DNA from: Shewanella sp. GD04112
Lineage (GTDB): Bacteria; Pseudomonadota; Gammaproteobacteria; Enterobacterales; Shewanellaceae
Length of the DNA stretch: 64,000 bases
Direction: 5' to 3'
Assembly (NCBI RefSeq): GCF_029835735.1
Contig: NZ_JAOEAL010000001.1
Coordinates: forward strand, 3,782,001-3,846,000
In this document: in pieces, positions 27,539 to 36,622 of the stretch
Layout of the letters: every line of letters starts with the position of its first letter
Position numbering within the stretch: position 1 is the first letter of the stretch
Position numbers and translations under genes: made by a program
The notes under the pieces: model-generated
The model's database searches: none
Told to the model about the DNA's origin: nothing
What the model saw: the letters and a program-made list of their open reading frames with translations, nothing else

Positions 27539-28270
27539 ATGACTGACTTTTCCACCCTACAGGCTCAACTCGGTGCCCTGACTTGGCCGCTACTTATCTG
27601 CGCCTTTCTCGCGTTAATGATTTGTCTCGAACGTAGTGCCTTATTTTTACAGCAATCCTTTGCATCTATGTCCCCCAAAAAACAGGCTTGGGTGAAAGCG
27701 CTGCGTCAATCCGACGCCAAGACCAGCAATGAAACCGTTCAAGTGCTTATCGATAGCACCAGCCGTCAGCAGGACTTACTGACAAGAGGCGCCAATTTAC
27801 TGCTAAAACAAGCCGATAAACCAAAGCAGCTCAGAGAAGAATTACTCAGTCTGTGGCTGAACAAACAGCAAAGGGACTTACAAGCGGGCCTCAAGTTACT
27901 GCAAGTGATTGGGATTATTAGCCCATTGCTCGGTTTATTGGGGACGGTACTGGGGCTGATTGAAATGTTTGCCCAGTTAGGGCAATCCCAAGGTCCAGTC
28001 ACACCAGCACAGCTCAGTGCAGGGCTTGGACTGGCGATGAACACCACGGCAGCGGGCCTGATTATTGCGGTGCCGACCATTACCGCCGCCCATCTGTTTG
28101 GGATCTGGGCCCATAGTCAGTGCGTAAAAGTAAGTCATGTGCTGAATCAGCTCAATTTGTGGCTATCTGGGGTTGAACATATCGCCCTCGAGCAGAATCA
28201 CTATCAGGCTTTTGCCGACGTTAATCGCGCTAAACCCGCATCTAACACTCAACTCGAGTCACAGCCATGA
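27539..28270 (+). CDS. exbB: ExbB-type proton channel subunit (MotA/TolQ/ExbB)
   Basis: 243-aa inner-membrane protein with three helices (about 13-32, 118-142 and 165-190) and the conserved GLLGTVLGLIEMFAQLG and GLGLAMNTTAAGLIIAVP segments that line the channel. It forms the motor with ExbD for TonB. An in-frame TTG at 27533 has better spacing to AAGAGG, so the start could be two codons earlier. Overlaps exbD by 4 bases. Confidence 0.92.
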   Translation: MTDFSTLQAQLGALTWPLLICAFLALMICLERSALFLQQSFASMSPKKQAWVKALRQSDAKTSNETVQVLIDSTSRQQDLLTRGANLLLKQADKPKQLREELLSLWLNKQQRDLQAGLKLLQVIGIISPLLGLLGTVLGLIEMFAQLGQSQGPVTPAQLSAGLGLAMNTTAAGLIIAVPTITAAHLFGIWAHSQCVKVSHVLNQLNLWLSGVEHIALEQNHYQAFADVNRAKPASNTQLESQP

Positions 28271-28704
28271 TCAGTGCCGATAGAGCCTCATTACCTCAAG
28301 CGGGGATCTCGGCCTTAGAGCCCCTTCCGAGCATCGATCTTACGGCACTGATTGACATTATTTTTATCGTCTTAGTGTTTCTATTGCTCACCGCTAATAG
28401 CCGTTTGATGAGTTTACCCGTGGAAGTGCCGCAAAGCCCAAGCAGCGCCATCACGGCCGTCGAACCGAAAGAATCCATTGCTATCAATATTATGGCAAAC
28501 GCTCCCCATTGGGCGCTAAACAGCGAGACCTATTCCGAGTTAAACGCCTTCAGTTCGGCATTTGAAGAACAGCTAAAACGTCATCCTCAGGCCAGTATTG
28601 TTATCGCGGCGGATAAAGCCGCGCCAGTAGAACCCTTAATGCAGCTGTTAGCGCTCTTGCAGGGCAATGCCATCAGCCAGACGCAGATTTTGATGGAGCA
28701 TTAA
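28267..28704 (+). CDS. exbD: Biopolymer transport protein ExbD
   Basis: 145 aa. One N-terminal membrane helix (about 25-45) carries the essential Asp in LTALIDIIFIVLVFLLL; a periplasmic domain with ASIVIAADKAAPVEPLMQL follows. It works with ExbB to use proton flow for TonB. Starts in the ATGA overlap with exbB, so the two are translated together. Confidence 0.93.
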   Translation: MISADRASLPQAGISALEPLPSIDLTALIDIIFIVLVFLLLTANSRLMSLPVEVPQSPSSAITAVEPKESIAINIMANAPHWALNSETYSELNAFSSAFEEQLKRHPQASIVIAADKAAPVEPLMQLLALLQGNAISQTQILMEH

Positions 28705-28796
28705 TCGCTTAGGTTAAAGCAGAACATTTTTCGAAACCATTTCCCTTGGCAGTACCTTTTGCCTGCCTTGCACACAGATGAAGTAGGAGTTTATCC

Positions 28797-29717
28797 ATGT
28801 TGTTTCAAGCCAATCGTCATGCCAATAAATCAGCCAATAACTGGCGGCTATTTTTCCAGGCGCTCAGCCTCTCAACATTCGCGGCCTTATTCTCGACCAA
28901 TGCCTTATCGCAGGAGATAAAACTGGTTAGCGCGGGCGCTGGAGTGACTGAGTTGGTACTTGCCCTCGATGCAGCTGACGAGCTGGTTGCAGTGGACTCC
29001 ACCAGCTATCTTCCCGAGCATTTAGCGTCAATTGCCAAACTGGGGTATCACAGAATGTTGTCGGCCGAAGGCATTATGGCATTGTCGCCAACTCTAGTTG
29101 TCGGCTCTGAGGTAATGGGGCCAGAAACCACACTCAATGTACTCAAACAGGCCAAGATAGAGGTGGTGAAGTTACCCTCCAGTGCCGATGAGAAACAACT
29201 GATGACGAATATTGATACCCTAGCTCAGCTACTGAAACGCACTGACCAAGCGATAAAGTTAAAACAAGATTTGCATCAAAGACTTGAAGGGCTAAATAAA
29301 CAACAGCAATTGAGCCAGCAACAGGCCCAACCGAAAATCCTGTTTATGTTATTACAGGAAGGACGCGGCGCCCGCGTCGGCGGTAAAGGCACTGCGGCCG
29401 ATACCATTATCGCGCTCTCAGGGGCGAAGAATATTGCCGACTTTGAAGGTTATAAGAGTCTATCCCAAGAGGGCATACTCTCACTCCAGCCCGATGTGAT
29501 TTTACTCTCTAAGCGCAGCGAGCAGAGCGATACACAAACTGATGAACAAACCGCGCAAGCACTACTGAAGGAAATGCCGTTACTCGCCCACACTCCAGCA
29601 GGCAAAAATGGCCATATCCAAACCCTTGCCCCACAGGCCTTACTCGGCGGGTTAGGTATTAGCGCTATCGGTGCGGCTGAAACCTTGGCAGCCACTTTGC
29701 TCAAGCAAGATCAATAA
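28797..29717 (+). CDS. hmuT: Heme ABC transporter periplasmic binding protein
   Basis: 306 aa with a signal sequence (about 1-38, ending ALSQE). The helical-backbone substrate-binding fold is indicated by ELVLALDAADELVAVDSTS and the heme-family motif GYHRMLSAEGI near residue 83, whose Tyr/His may ligate heme. A late GKNGHIQTLAPQALLGGLG segment is also typical. It hands heme from the outer-membrane receptor to HmuUV. AGGAG precedes the ATG; 92 bases after exbD. Confidence 0.92.
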   Translation: MLFQANRHANKSANNWRLFFQALSLSTFAALFSTNALSQEIKLVSAGAGVTELVLALDAADELVAVDSTSYLPEHLASIAKLGYHRMLSAEGIMALSPTLVVGSEVMGPETTLNVLKQAKIEVVKLPSSADEKQLMTNIDTLAQLLKRTDQAIKLKQDLHQRLEGLNKQQQLSQQQAQPKILFMLLQEGRGARVGGKGTAADTIIALSGAKNIADFEGYKSLSQEGILSLQPDVILLSKRSEQSDTQTDEQTAQALLKEMPLLAHTPAGKNGHIQTLAPQALLGGLGISAIGAAETLAATLLKQDQ

Positions 29718-29729
29718 GTTGTGGGGCTG

Positions 29730-30752
29730 ATGAGTATGTTACAACATCGCTGGCTATGGCCCACCATGGCAACGCTGCTTATCCTCAGCAGTTTACTTTC
29801 CGTCAGTGTCGGGCCAGTGAATATCAGCCTTATCGACTCCCTCAGCGCGGTGTTTAACTGGGCCACGGAGCAAAATATTGGCAATCTTGCTCCCCACGAG
29901 CAACTGGTTGTCAGCAATGTCCGCTTGCCTCGTACCTTACTCGCCCTTGCCGTTGGGGCCATGTTGGCCCAATGCGGTGCTGTGATGCAGGGGTTGTTTC
30001 GTAACCCCTTGGCAGATCCTGGGATTATTGGCGTGTCATCCGGCGCGGCATTAGGCGCAGCAATCTGCATAGTGCAGTTCCCTCACGCCGAATCTGTCAT
30101 GATTTCTGTCAGTGCTTTTTCCTCTGGCTTAATCACTACCCTTATTGTCTATCGCCTTGCCAGCAGCGCTTTAGGTACATCGGTCGTGTTATTGCTGTTA
30201 TCTGGCGTCGCCGTTGCCGCACTCGCCGGAGCTGGAATTGGCGTGCTGACCTATTTAGCCAATGATATGGCGCTTAGGGACTTAACCCTATGGCAAATGG
30301 GCAGTATTGCTGGCGCACAATGGCAATATGTGGGCTTGTGTTTAGTGGTGTTAGCACTGCTGAGTTGGCAATTTAATCGTGATGCTAAGGCGCTTAATGC
30401 CCTGCTACTCGGTGAGGCCGAGGCCAGGCATTTAGGGATTGATGTTGATTCACTCAAGCTGAGACTCATCCTGCTCTGCGCCTTAGGGGTCGGCGTCAGT
30501 GTTGCAGCAACAGGCATTATCGGTTTTATTGGCTTAGTGGTGCCCCATTTAGTGCGTATGTTGCTGGGGCCAGATCATCAACGCCTCCTCCCTATGAGCG
30601 CCCTGCTAGGTGCGGCCTTGTTGGCACTTGCCGATATCGGCGCGCGCGCCTTTTTACCCCCAGCGGAACTCCCCGTTGGCTTAGTGACAGCGCTCATTGG
30701 TGCACCATTCTTTATCTTTTTACTCCTGCAACAACGCAGCAAATTAATCTAA
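29730..30752 (+). CDS. hmuU: Heme ABC transporter permease (FecCD family)
   Basis: 340-aa inner-membrane protein with about ten helices. Family motifs: RLPRTLLALAVGAMLAQCGAVMQGLFRNPLADPGIIGVSSGA near residue 65 and GIIGFIGLVVPHLVRMLLGPDHQ near 255. It forms the channel of the heme importer. Candidate starts are GTG 29721, ATG 29730 and ATG 29736; the GGGG stretch at 29722-29726 makes one of the ATGs more likely. It follows hmuT within a few bases. Confidence 0.93.
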   Translation: MSMLQHRWLWPTMATLLILSSLLSVSVGPVNISLIDSLSAVFNWATEQNIGNLAPHEQLVVSNVRLPRTLLALAVGAMLAQCGAVMQGLFRNPLADPGIIGVSSGAALGAAICIVQFPHAESVMISVSAFSSGLITTLIVYRLASSALGTSVVLLLLSGVAVAALAGAGIGVLTYLANDMALRDLTLWQMGSIAGAQWQYVGLCLVVLALLSWQFNRDAKALNALLLGEAEARHLGIDVDSLKLRLILLCALGVGVSVAATGIIGFIGLVVPHLVRMLLGPDHQRLLPMSALLGAALLALADIGARAFLPPAELPVGLVTALIGAPFFIFLLLQQRSKLI

Positions 30753-30763
30753 GCGAGAACCCC

Positions 30764-31582
30764 ATGGCTATGAGCTTATCGGCTGCGCCCGTCGCTAAAC
30801 AACATTTTGAACGTGCTCAACTAAGCGTGGATAGACTCAGCTACGCTATCGGCGATAAGGCGGTGTTAAAGGACATTAGTGTGCAATTTCAACCGGGCAG
30901 TTTCACCGCACTGTTAGGACCGAATGGCGCGGGTAAGTCCACACTGTTAAAGGCGCTGTGCCAAGAGATCCCCGCCGCGCGCGACAGCATTCGGCTTGGG
31001 CACTGCCCGCTTGTCGATTGGCCAAGGGCTGAACTGGCAAAATCGCTAGCGGTGCTACCACAGCACGCGAGTTTAACCTTTCCCTTTAAGGTGCATGAAG
31101 TGGTCGCCATGGGGCTTTATCCCTTAACCTTGAGTCAAAAAGAGGGACAGCAGTTAGTCACAAAATGGCTCACCGAGGTGGAGATAGTGCACTTGGCGCA
31201 GCGTAGCTACCCCACCCTTTCTGGCGGCGAAAAACAAAGGGTACAACTGGCGCGGGTATTAACTCAGTTGAGCCAATCCCCCTTCCCGCCGATTTTACTG
31301 CTCGACGAACCCACCTCGGCGCTGGATCTGGCACAGCAACATAAGGTATTAGCGCTGGCAAAAAATCTCGCCCATAAACACGCCTACACTGTGATTGTGG
31401 TACTACACGATCTCAATCAGGCCGCCCGTTATAGCGATAGAGTTATCGTCCTCAAGCATGGCGAAATTGTCAGTGAAGGCTCGGCAAGCAAGGCTTTATC
31501 GGCCGAGATTATTCGGCAGGTATGGGATTATGAACCTGAGTTTATTCCTGCACCACAGGGCGGTTACCCATTGATTTTTTAA
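30764..31582 (+). CDS. hmuV: Heme ABC transporter ATP-binding protein
   Basis: 272-aa ATPase of the hemin importer. Walker A GPNGAGKST near residue 53, signature LSGGEKQRVQLARVL near 155, Walker B ILLLDEPTSALDL near 180 and the switch His in VVLHDLNQAARYSDR. It lies 11 bases after hmuU and ends the heme operon. No obvious terminator follows. Confidence 0.94.
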   Translation: MAMSLSAAPVAKQHFERAQLSVDRLSYAIGDKAVLKDISVQFQPGSFTALLGPNGAGKSTLLKALCQEIPAARDSIRLGHCPLVDWPRAELAKSLAVLPQHASLTFPFKVHEVVAMGLYPLTLSQKEGQQLVTKWLTEVEIVHLAQRSYPTLSGGEKQRVQLARVLTQLSQSPFPPILLLDEPTSALDLAQQHKVLALAKNLAHKHAYTVIVVLHDLNQAARYSDRVIVLKHGEIVSEGSASKALSAEIIRQVWDYEPEFIPAPQGGYPLIF

Positions 31583-31664
31583 TCCAAAATCGAACCCGCT
31601 AAGCTTTTTCACTTAAGGTTAAGGGTATAATCGTGCCAATCGATATCGCCAGTACATTGAGCAG

Positions 31665-32006
31665 ATGAAAAACACAATTTCCACAGAAACGCAGCAAGAC
31701 GCCTTAAGCATTGCCAAAGCCACGCAAAAACCGGGGCAAACGAAGGAACAGACCAAGCTTATCGCGCAGGGGATTGAAAAGGGCATTGCCGAATACAAAA
31801 AACGCCAAAAAGCCAAGGCCCGTGAGCGCGATAAATTGAGAAAACAACAACTAAGAGCAAGAAACCAACAAGCGAGCGCGGCCGACGAGATGGATGACGG
31901 CGAAGATTTTTCGCTACCGCAGACTCAATTTACTGCTGTTGCTTGGGCAGCCATCGCCCTATTACTCCTTAGCTGGCTGGGCTTTGGGGCTTATATATTC
32001 CTTTAA
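31665..32006 (+). CDS. DUF2956 family small membrane protein
   Basis: 113 aa. The N-terminal half has the DUF2956 signature ATQKPGQTKEQTKLIAQGIEKGIAEYKK followed by a highly basic stretch (KARERDKLRKQQLRARN), an acidic linker (DEMDDGED) and one C-terminal membrane helix (about 92-112). Topology with the basic part in the cytosol is likely. No function is known. It overlaps the convergent gene at 32003 by 4 bases. Confidence 0.8.
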   Translation: MKNTISTETQQDALSIAKATQKPGQTKEQTKLIAQGIEKGIAEYKKRQKAKARERDKLRKQQLRARNQQASAADEMDDGEDFSLPQTQFTAVAWAAIALLLLSWLGFGAYIFL

Positions 32007-32368
32007 CTGAGGAGATTAACGCGTAACCTATCAAGGTAACCAGTTAGCTCATGCGGATGAAACGCTTGTGCAGTTAGCGCCTTAGCATTGATATTGCCAA
32101 CCTTTAGCTGGACCCGCCCCGTCTCGGGCAAAAAGGCCAACTCAAGCCAGTTGGCTCTGTCGGGGTAGCCATCGAGTGTTAGACAAAGCGTATTGTCCCG
32201 CTCTATCGCAAACTGACAATCCCAGCATTGGCCGACAAGATCGAGCAGCACTTGCCCGCTTTGTGTATCGGTTAATCTCGGCGCATACACCCAATGGGAC
32301 ATTCGCATTTCATGGGGAATGGTCTCAAGCTTAAAGCGGCCCTGTAGAAAAAACTGTTCGGTTAACAT
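32003..32368 (-). CDS. Uncharacterised protein
   Basis: 121 aa, no signal peptide or membrane helix; I do not recognise the family. It contains a CWDC motif (QCWDCQFAI) near residue 48 and alternating hydrophobic patterns suggesting a beta-rich fold. The start ATG gives MLTEQFFLQGRFKLETIPHEM. It converges on the DUF2956 gene and lies 111 bases downstream of the FAD oxidoreductase gene on the same strand. Confidence 0.6.
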   Translation of the reverse strand: MLTEQFFLQGRFKLETIPHEMRMSHWVYAPRLTDTQSGQVLLDLVGQCWDCQFAIERDNTLCLTLDGYPDRANWLELAFLPETGRVQLKVGNINAKALTAQAFHPHELTGYLDRLRVNLLS

Positions 32369-32401
32369 ATTCGGATCATCAAAGTAGTTATCATGTATGA
32401 A

Positions 32402-32431
32402 AAATCGTGTATGAATAAATCGTGTATGAAT
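32402..32431. repeat. Short tandem repeat, two copies
   Basis: AAATCGTGTATGAAT occurs twice head-to-tail (32402-32416, 32417-32431), with a degenerate third copy just to the left (TCATGTATGAA). Confidence 0.7.
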
Positions 32432-32479
32432 AAAAATGACTCGGTAATGGGCTGATTAACTCACTGGTTTATAAGCAGA

Positions 32480-33955
32480 TTAACTCATTAAGCCTTCTAA
32501 TCGATTCGCGAGCCGCTTAGCTAAGCCCTTTTGCCAAGCCGCACTCTTTGGCTGACTGTAGAGCCTATCTTCCCACGCAAAAATCTTGTTCATGCCATGG
32601 TAAGCGAGCCAAGGCAAAGGCTCGCGCTCCCAGGGTGCTAATACCTGTTGAACTGAAGCATTAAACGCCCAAGGCATAGATGCAAGCTGTGTATCACGCC
32701 CTAATATCAGGTCCACCAGCGTGCGGGCAAATAGGTTTGCCGCCCCGACACCTTCCCCTCCATAGCCGCCAATCAGGCCTAAACCCAGACTTTGATCAAA
32801 GATGGCATGGGGAGCAAAACGCCTCGCCAAGGCTAACGTTCCGCCCCAACCATGGGTAATTTGTACGCCCTTAAGTTGAGGAAATAACGCCAACAATAAT
32901 TGATAACGAAAGCCAAATTCGCCCTCGAAAGCACACTGAGGTGGGCTTTGATTTACAGGAAATTTCCCATTAAAAAGTTTAGGGTCAAAACCAAATTCGG
33001 TGCGTATTTTCGCGCCAAAGCCATAGCCGCCACGGGCACCAAATATCAACCGATTATCAGGGCTACGCTGACCGTAAGTCACTATACGGCTGGCATCACT
33101 AAAGGTCGCGCGATTAGCCAAGCCAATTGCATCCCATGTAACGTTCGTTAACGGCTCGGTGGCGATAAGTAAACTCTGCACTGGTAAAGTAAATCGCCCC
33201 AGCCCACTGAGCTGACGTAGATAACCTTCCACTGCGGGCACCACAATCGCCGCACGAACATTTCCTTGCGGCGTCTGTAATTGAGTAAGTGCATCACCAA
33301 GATGCGCCATGTGATTTACAGACGTGCGCTCGTAGATCTTCACCCCTAAGCTTTGCACCAGATCAGCCAAGCCACAGACGAGTTTCGCCGGATGTATTCG
33401 CGCGCAATGGGGGGTAAAAAGTGCCGCTTGGCCCTCGGCCATAGACACTTGCTTATCGAGCTCGGTCTTATCCAGCCAACGTATATCTTCTTCACCAAAG
33501 CCATCTGCGCGCCACTGCGCTAATTCGGCTTTAATATTAGCGAGTTGCTCTGGATAACGCGCCGCGACCCGCAAGTTACCGCCATGGTGTAAATCACAGT
33601 CGATATGGTGCTTAGCGCAAACTGTGGCCACTTCAGAAATAGTTTCTTGAATAATGGCTTTAGCGATAAGGCGCTGCTCGCCCTCGAGCCGATTAAGATA
33701 GGCCACATCGCCACTGAAACTGCCCATCAACCAACCGCCATTGCGGCCGGATGCACCTTGGCCTATGTATTCGGCCTCAAGGATAACCACAGACAGATTT
33801 GGCTGGTATTGCTTTAGATAATAAGCCGTCCAAAGCCCGGAATACCCCGCACCGATAATGGCAACATCGGCGGTGATATCCTGCTCTAAGGGTGGTAAAA
33901 CGGCTCGTTGATTTAACTGAGGCTCAGTGTCGAACCAAAATCCGCGCTCTTTCAC
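32480..33955 (-). CDS. FAD-dependent amine oxidoreductase (DAO/PuuB-like)
   Basis: 491 aa. The N-terminal FAD Rossmann motif is IIGAGYSGLWTAYYLK near residue 34, with GQGASGRNGGWLMG near 66, a strong signature of gamma-glutamylputrescine oxidase/DadA-like enzymes. C-terminal GWGGTLALARRFAPH and GLIGGYGGEGVGAANLFAR complete the FAD site. The likely substrate is an amine or amino acid. Start is GTG at 33955 overlapping the upstream winged-helix gene by 4 bases, so the two form one operon. No other polyamine genes are nearby. Confidence 0.88.
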   Translation of the reverse strand: MKERGFWFDTEPQLNQRAVLPPLEQDITADVAIIGAGYSGLWTAYYLKQYQPNLSVVILEAEYIGQGASGRNGGWLMGSFSGDVAYLNRLEGEQRLIAKAIIQETISEVATVCAKHHIDCDLHHGGNLRVAARYPEQLANIKAELAQWRADGFGEEDIRWLDKTELDKQVSMAEGQAALFTPHCARIHPAKLVCGLADLVQSLGVKIYERTSVNHMAHLGDALTQLQTPQGNVRAAIVVPAVEGYLRQLSGLGRFTLPVQSLLIATEPLTNVTWDAIGLANRATFSDASRIVTYGQRSPDNRLIFGARGGYGFGAKIRTEFGFDPKLFNGKFPVNQSPPQCAFEGEFGFRYQLLLALFPQLKGVQITHGWGGTLALARRFAPHAIFDQSLGLGLIGGYGGEGVGAANLFARTLVDLILGRDTQLASMPWAFNASVQQVLAPWEREPLPWLAYHGMNKIFAWEDRLYSQPKSAAWQKGLAKRLANRLEGLMS

Positions 33956-34287
33956 GCCAACGTTTCACTCGAGGCATTAACACCAATGATTGCAGCAATT
34001 TCATCGACATGGGTATCAACCCAAGCGCTGCTGATAGGCCCCCAGGTAACGATACGATAATAACCCGCATTGTTACGGTTGCCGTCCTGCACAAACTCGA
34101 CTCGAATCCCTATATCTTCAAATGCGGCGATAGAATCCTGTAGCGTGCGCCGCGGCATTCCAGTTAACTTATTGAGTGATAATAGGTTATGTCGTTCATC
34201 ATCCATTAAATGCGCTAAATATAGCTTACGCAAAAATGCCTTATGCTGTTTCGACATCGATTGAGTGGCTGCGGCTTCTAGGGGCAT
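33952..34287 (-). CDS. Winged-helix protein (HTH_43-like)
   Basis: About 111 aa. The core MSKQHKAFLRKLYLAHLMDDERHNLLSLNKLTGMPRRTLQDSIAAFEDIGIRVEFVQDG has the helix-turn-helix (LNKLTGMPRRTLQDSI) and wing of a small winged-helix family common in Shewanella and Vibrio. No ligand domain. Start is uncertain: ATG 34287, ATG 34257 or a TTG at 34302 are possible and none has a strong ribosome site. Coupled by a GTGA overlap to the FAD oxidoreductase, which it may regulate. Confidence 0.75.
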   Translation of the reverse strand: MPLEAAATQSMSKQHKAFLRKLYLAHLMDDERHNLLSLNKLTGMPRRTLQDSIAAFEDIGIRVEFVQDGNRNNAGYYRIVTWGPISSAWVDTHVDEIAAIIGVNASSETLA

Positions 34288-34485
34288 AGAGGAACGATCC
34301 AAAAATTGATCAAGAGTCTATAAAACTACTTGATATTCAGTGAATAAGAAATAGCCTCAGCGCAAATTATTAGGCAGAGTTTACAGGGTTACTCCCGCCA
34401 ATATTGAACAAATTATCCTCATTGACTTGTGTTTATCCCCCCATGGCTGTTATTTCTAAGAGGAGTCAATCGATGGGAGTAAGTG

Positions 34486-35037
34486 ATGAACCAAATGATT
34501 ACCGCTGAGCAAGTGCTACATTTCTGGTTTGAGGAAATCTCACCTAAATCTTGGTGGATCAAAGACCCTGAATTTGATGCCTTAATCCAGTCCCGCTTTG
34601 AAGACTTACTCAAACAAGCCAAGCGGGGTGAACTTGCCGATTGGCGCGTAACGCCTCAAGGTCGTTTAGCCGAAATCATAGTGCTGGATCAATTCTCCCG
34701 AAATATTTATCGCGATACGCCCGCCGCGTTTGAGGCCGATGCCATCGCCCTCGTCCTTGCTCAAGAGGCCGTCGCCCAGCAGGTTGACCAAGTACTTAAG
34801 CCAAAACAAGTGCCCTTTTTATTTATGCCCTACATGCATAGCGAGTCGCAGCTTATTCACCAAGTTGCGGTGAAATTGTTCAACCGAGAAGCGGCTATCG
34901 CCAATTTAGAATTTGAACTGAGGCACAAGGAGATTATCGACAGATTTGGTCGTTATCCCCATCGAAACAAGATATTAGGCAGAGAATCTACCACAGAAGA
35001 AATCGCCTTTTTAAGCCAGCCAGGGTCCTCCTTCTAA
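34486..35037 (+). CDS. DUF924 family protein
   Basis: 183 aa. DUF924 signatures are clear: VLHFWFEE at the N-terminus, RLAEIIVLDQFSRNIYRDTPAAFEAD near residue 62, PFLFMPYMHSES near 110 and FELRHKEIIDRFGRYPHRNKILGR near 146. The family has an all-helical TPR-like fold and an unknown role. The ATG at 34486 has GGGAG 7 bases away, better than the GTG at 34483. Monocistronic. Confidence 0.88.
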   Translation: MNQMITAEQVLHFWFEEISPKSWWIKDPEFDALIQSRFEDLLKQAKRGELADWRVTPQGRLAEIIVLDQFSRNIYRDTPAAFEADAIALVLAQEAVAQQVDQVLKPKQVPFLFMPYMHSESQLIHQVAVKLFNREAAIANLEFELRHKEIIDRFGRYPHRNKILGRESTTEEIAFLSQPGSSF

Positions 35038-35158
35038 AAGCCTGATTGCGCTTTTGCTAAATAAAATAACTAAGACTATAAATTAGCAAACTACACTTAT
35101 TGCTGTAGGTCATGGAGCGGCCAATACAGGTTGGTGACTCACAACGAGGTATTGATGA

Positions 35159-36019
35159 GTGATAAAACACGCTAAAGTTGCTTCAGGTTCCGCCAGAATG
35201 TCCCGGTTTCGTTACCGATTGTTGGGCTTAGCCGCCCTAATACATCCCCAAATAATGCAGGCGGCGGAGCTGAAAATTGGTGTAAGCCTGTCTATTCCCC
35301 CCTATGTCATCCAAGAATCCAACAGCGGTTTAGAGCTTGAATTGTTATATCAAGCATTAGCCGTTAAAGGTCACAACGCCAGCATTCATTACCTGCCCTT
35401 GGCCCGTACTTTCCATGAGCTCAAGGAAGGCAAACTCGACGGCATTATCAACATTAAAGACGGCATGGTTGATAAAGTCTTTTACTCCGATGTCGCCATC
35501 CGCTACCAAAACTGCGCCATCAGCCTCGATGATAAAGATTTCACTATCAATAGCGTTAAAGACTTAGACGGTAAGAAGGTGGTGGCCTTTCAACGCGCTT
35601 CGATATTGCTTGGGGAAGAATTTACCCAAATGGCGAAAACCAATCCCAGTTATCAGGAACAGGCCAGACAGATACAACAGGTGTATATGCTGATGAAGCA
35701 CAGGGCCGATGTCGTGGTGATGGATAAGAATATCTTTAAATACTATCTCAAGCAGGCATTTATCGAGGGGAAATTGACCGAGGCAGAAATCAAGCAAGTG
35801 GCTATTTGCAATCGTATTTTCCCACCTACAGAATATAAATTTGCCTTCTTAAATGAACAAATTCGTGATGACTTTAATCAAGGATTAAAGCAGATCACCG
35901 AAGATGGAACACTGAACGCGCTACAGGAAAAATATCGACGTTTAGTGTCCCTAGATAATGAGGCCGAGGCGGCTAATACCCTGCTGGATCATTCAGTGTT
36001 AAAGCATGATCCGCTCTGA
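35159..36019 (+). CDS. Periplasmic solute-binding protein, family 3
   Basis: 286 aa: signal peptide (membrane-crossing part about residues 18-35), then the SBP_bac_3 pattern ELKIGVSLSIPPYVIQ, a GLELELLYQAL helix, GKLDGIIN and DLDGKKVVAF. Family members bind amino acids or related small solutes, or act as ligand sensors. There is no ABC permease or ATPase nearby, so it may be an orphan binding protein. Start is GTG 35159 or the ATG at 35198; the latter also leaves a usable signal peptide. Ends 2 bases from the convergent usp gene. Confidence 0.8.
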   Translation: MIKHAKVASGSARMSRFRYRLLGLAALIHPQIMQAAELKIGVSLSIPPYVIQESNSGLELELLYQALAVKGHNASIHYLPLARTFHELKEGKLDGIINIKDGMVDKVFYSDVAIRYQNCAISLDDKDFTINSVKDLDGKKVVAFQRASILLGEEFTQMAKTNPSYQEQARQIQQVYMLMKHRADVVVMDKNIFKYYLKQAFIEGKLTEAEIKQVAICNRIFPPTEYKFAFLNEQIRDDFNQGLKQITEDGTLNALQEKYRRLVSLDNEAEAANTLLDHSVLKHDPL

Positions 36020-36021
36020 TC

Positions 36022-36459
36022 CTACTTAACGACGAGTACCGGACACTTAGCGAGTCGCACCACATCTTGACTCACATGGGGTTTTAAAAAGTCCATTAAG
36101 CTAGTGCTACCATGGCTGGCAATGACCACCATGCCCACATCGGTGGCTTCGGCGAGAATTTCTTCACTGGCATCACCATGGCGAATGACGGGTTTGATAC
36201 TAAGGCCTGACTTTAATCCCTGTTGCATATCCTGCTGTAGGCTTTGCATTTTTTGTTCAACAAATTCAGCGAGCTGTTGCTCTAACGTCGCAGGCGTCTC
36301 CACTGCCACACCGTAAAAGTGGGCGCTTCGTGCTGGGCTAACGACATGCAGTAAGCGGATATCCACCTGATAAAGATTTGCCATTTCAACCGCATATTTA
36401 AGAGCGTGGGCGGCAGTTGCCGAAAAGTCCGTCGGGCATAACACTTCTTGAGTACGCAT
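36022..36459 (-). CDS. Universal stress protein (UspA family), copy 1
   Basis: 145 aa, single Usp domain. N-terminal CPTDFSATAAHALKYAVEMANLY and C-terminal MVVIASHGSTSLMDFLKPHVSQDVVRLAKCPVLVVK with the ATP-binding-like GxGS pattern altered to SHGSTS. It closely resembles the neighbouring copy at 36623. The ATG at 36459 aligns with the neighbour's start; an ATG four codons upstream is also open. Confidence 0.88.
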   Translation of the reverse strand: MRTQEVLCPTDFSATAAHALKYAVEMANLYQVDIRLLHVVSPARSAHFYGVAVETPATLEQQLAEFVEQKMQSLQQDMQQGLKSGLSIKPVIRHGDASEEILAEATDVGMVVIASHGSTSLMDFLKPHVSQDVVRLAKCPVLVVK

Positions 36460-36585
36460 AATCTTATCCATCGCTTATGGTTGTTTCGCCCAATAAATGG
36501 GGGCTGATAATCTGTATTTTATAGCAGTAAATCGGGACAAGCAGCTAGGCCGTAAAATTAATTATGCTTTAGCAATCAAAAACAA

Positions 36586-36603
36586 AGGGCGCCTTAGCGC
36601 CCT
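36586..36603 (-). terminator. Terminator between the two usp genes
   Basis: AGGGCGC (36586-36592) and GCGCCCT (36597-36603) around CTTA, followed on the minus strand by TTTGTTTTTG. It separates the two stress-protein genes into different units. Confidence 0.8.
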
Positions 36604-36622
36604 CTTATCAGAGCTTTAAATG

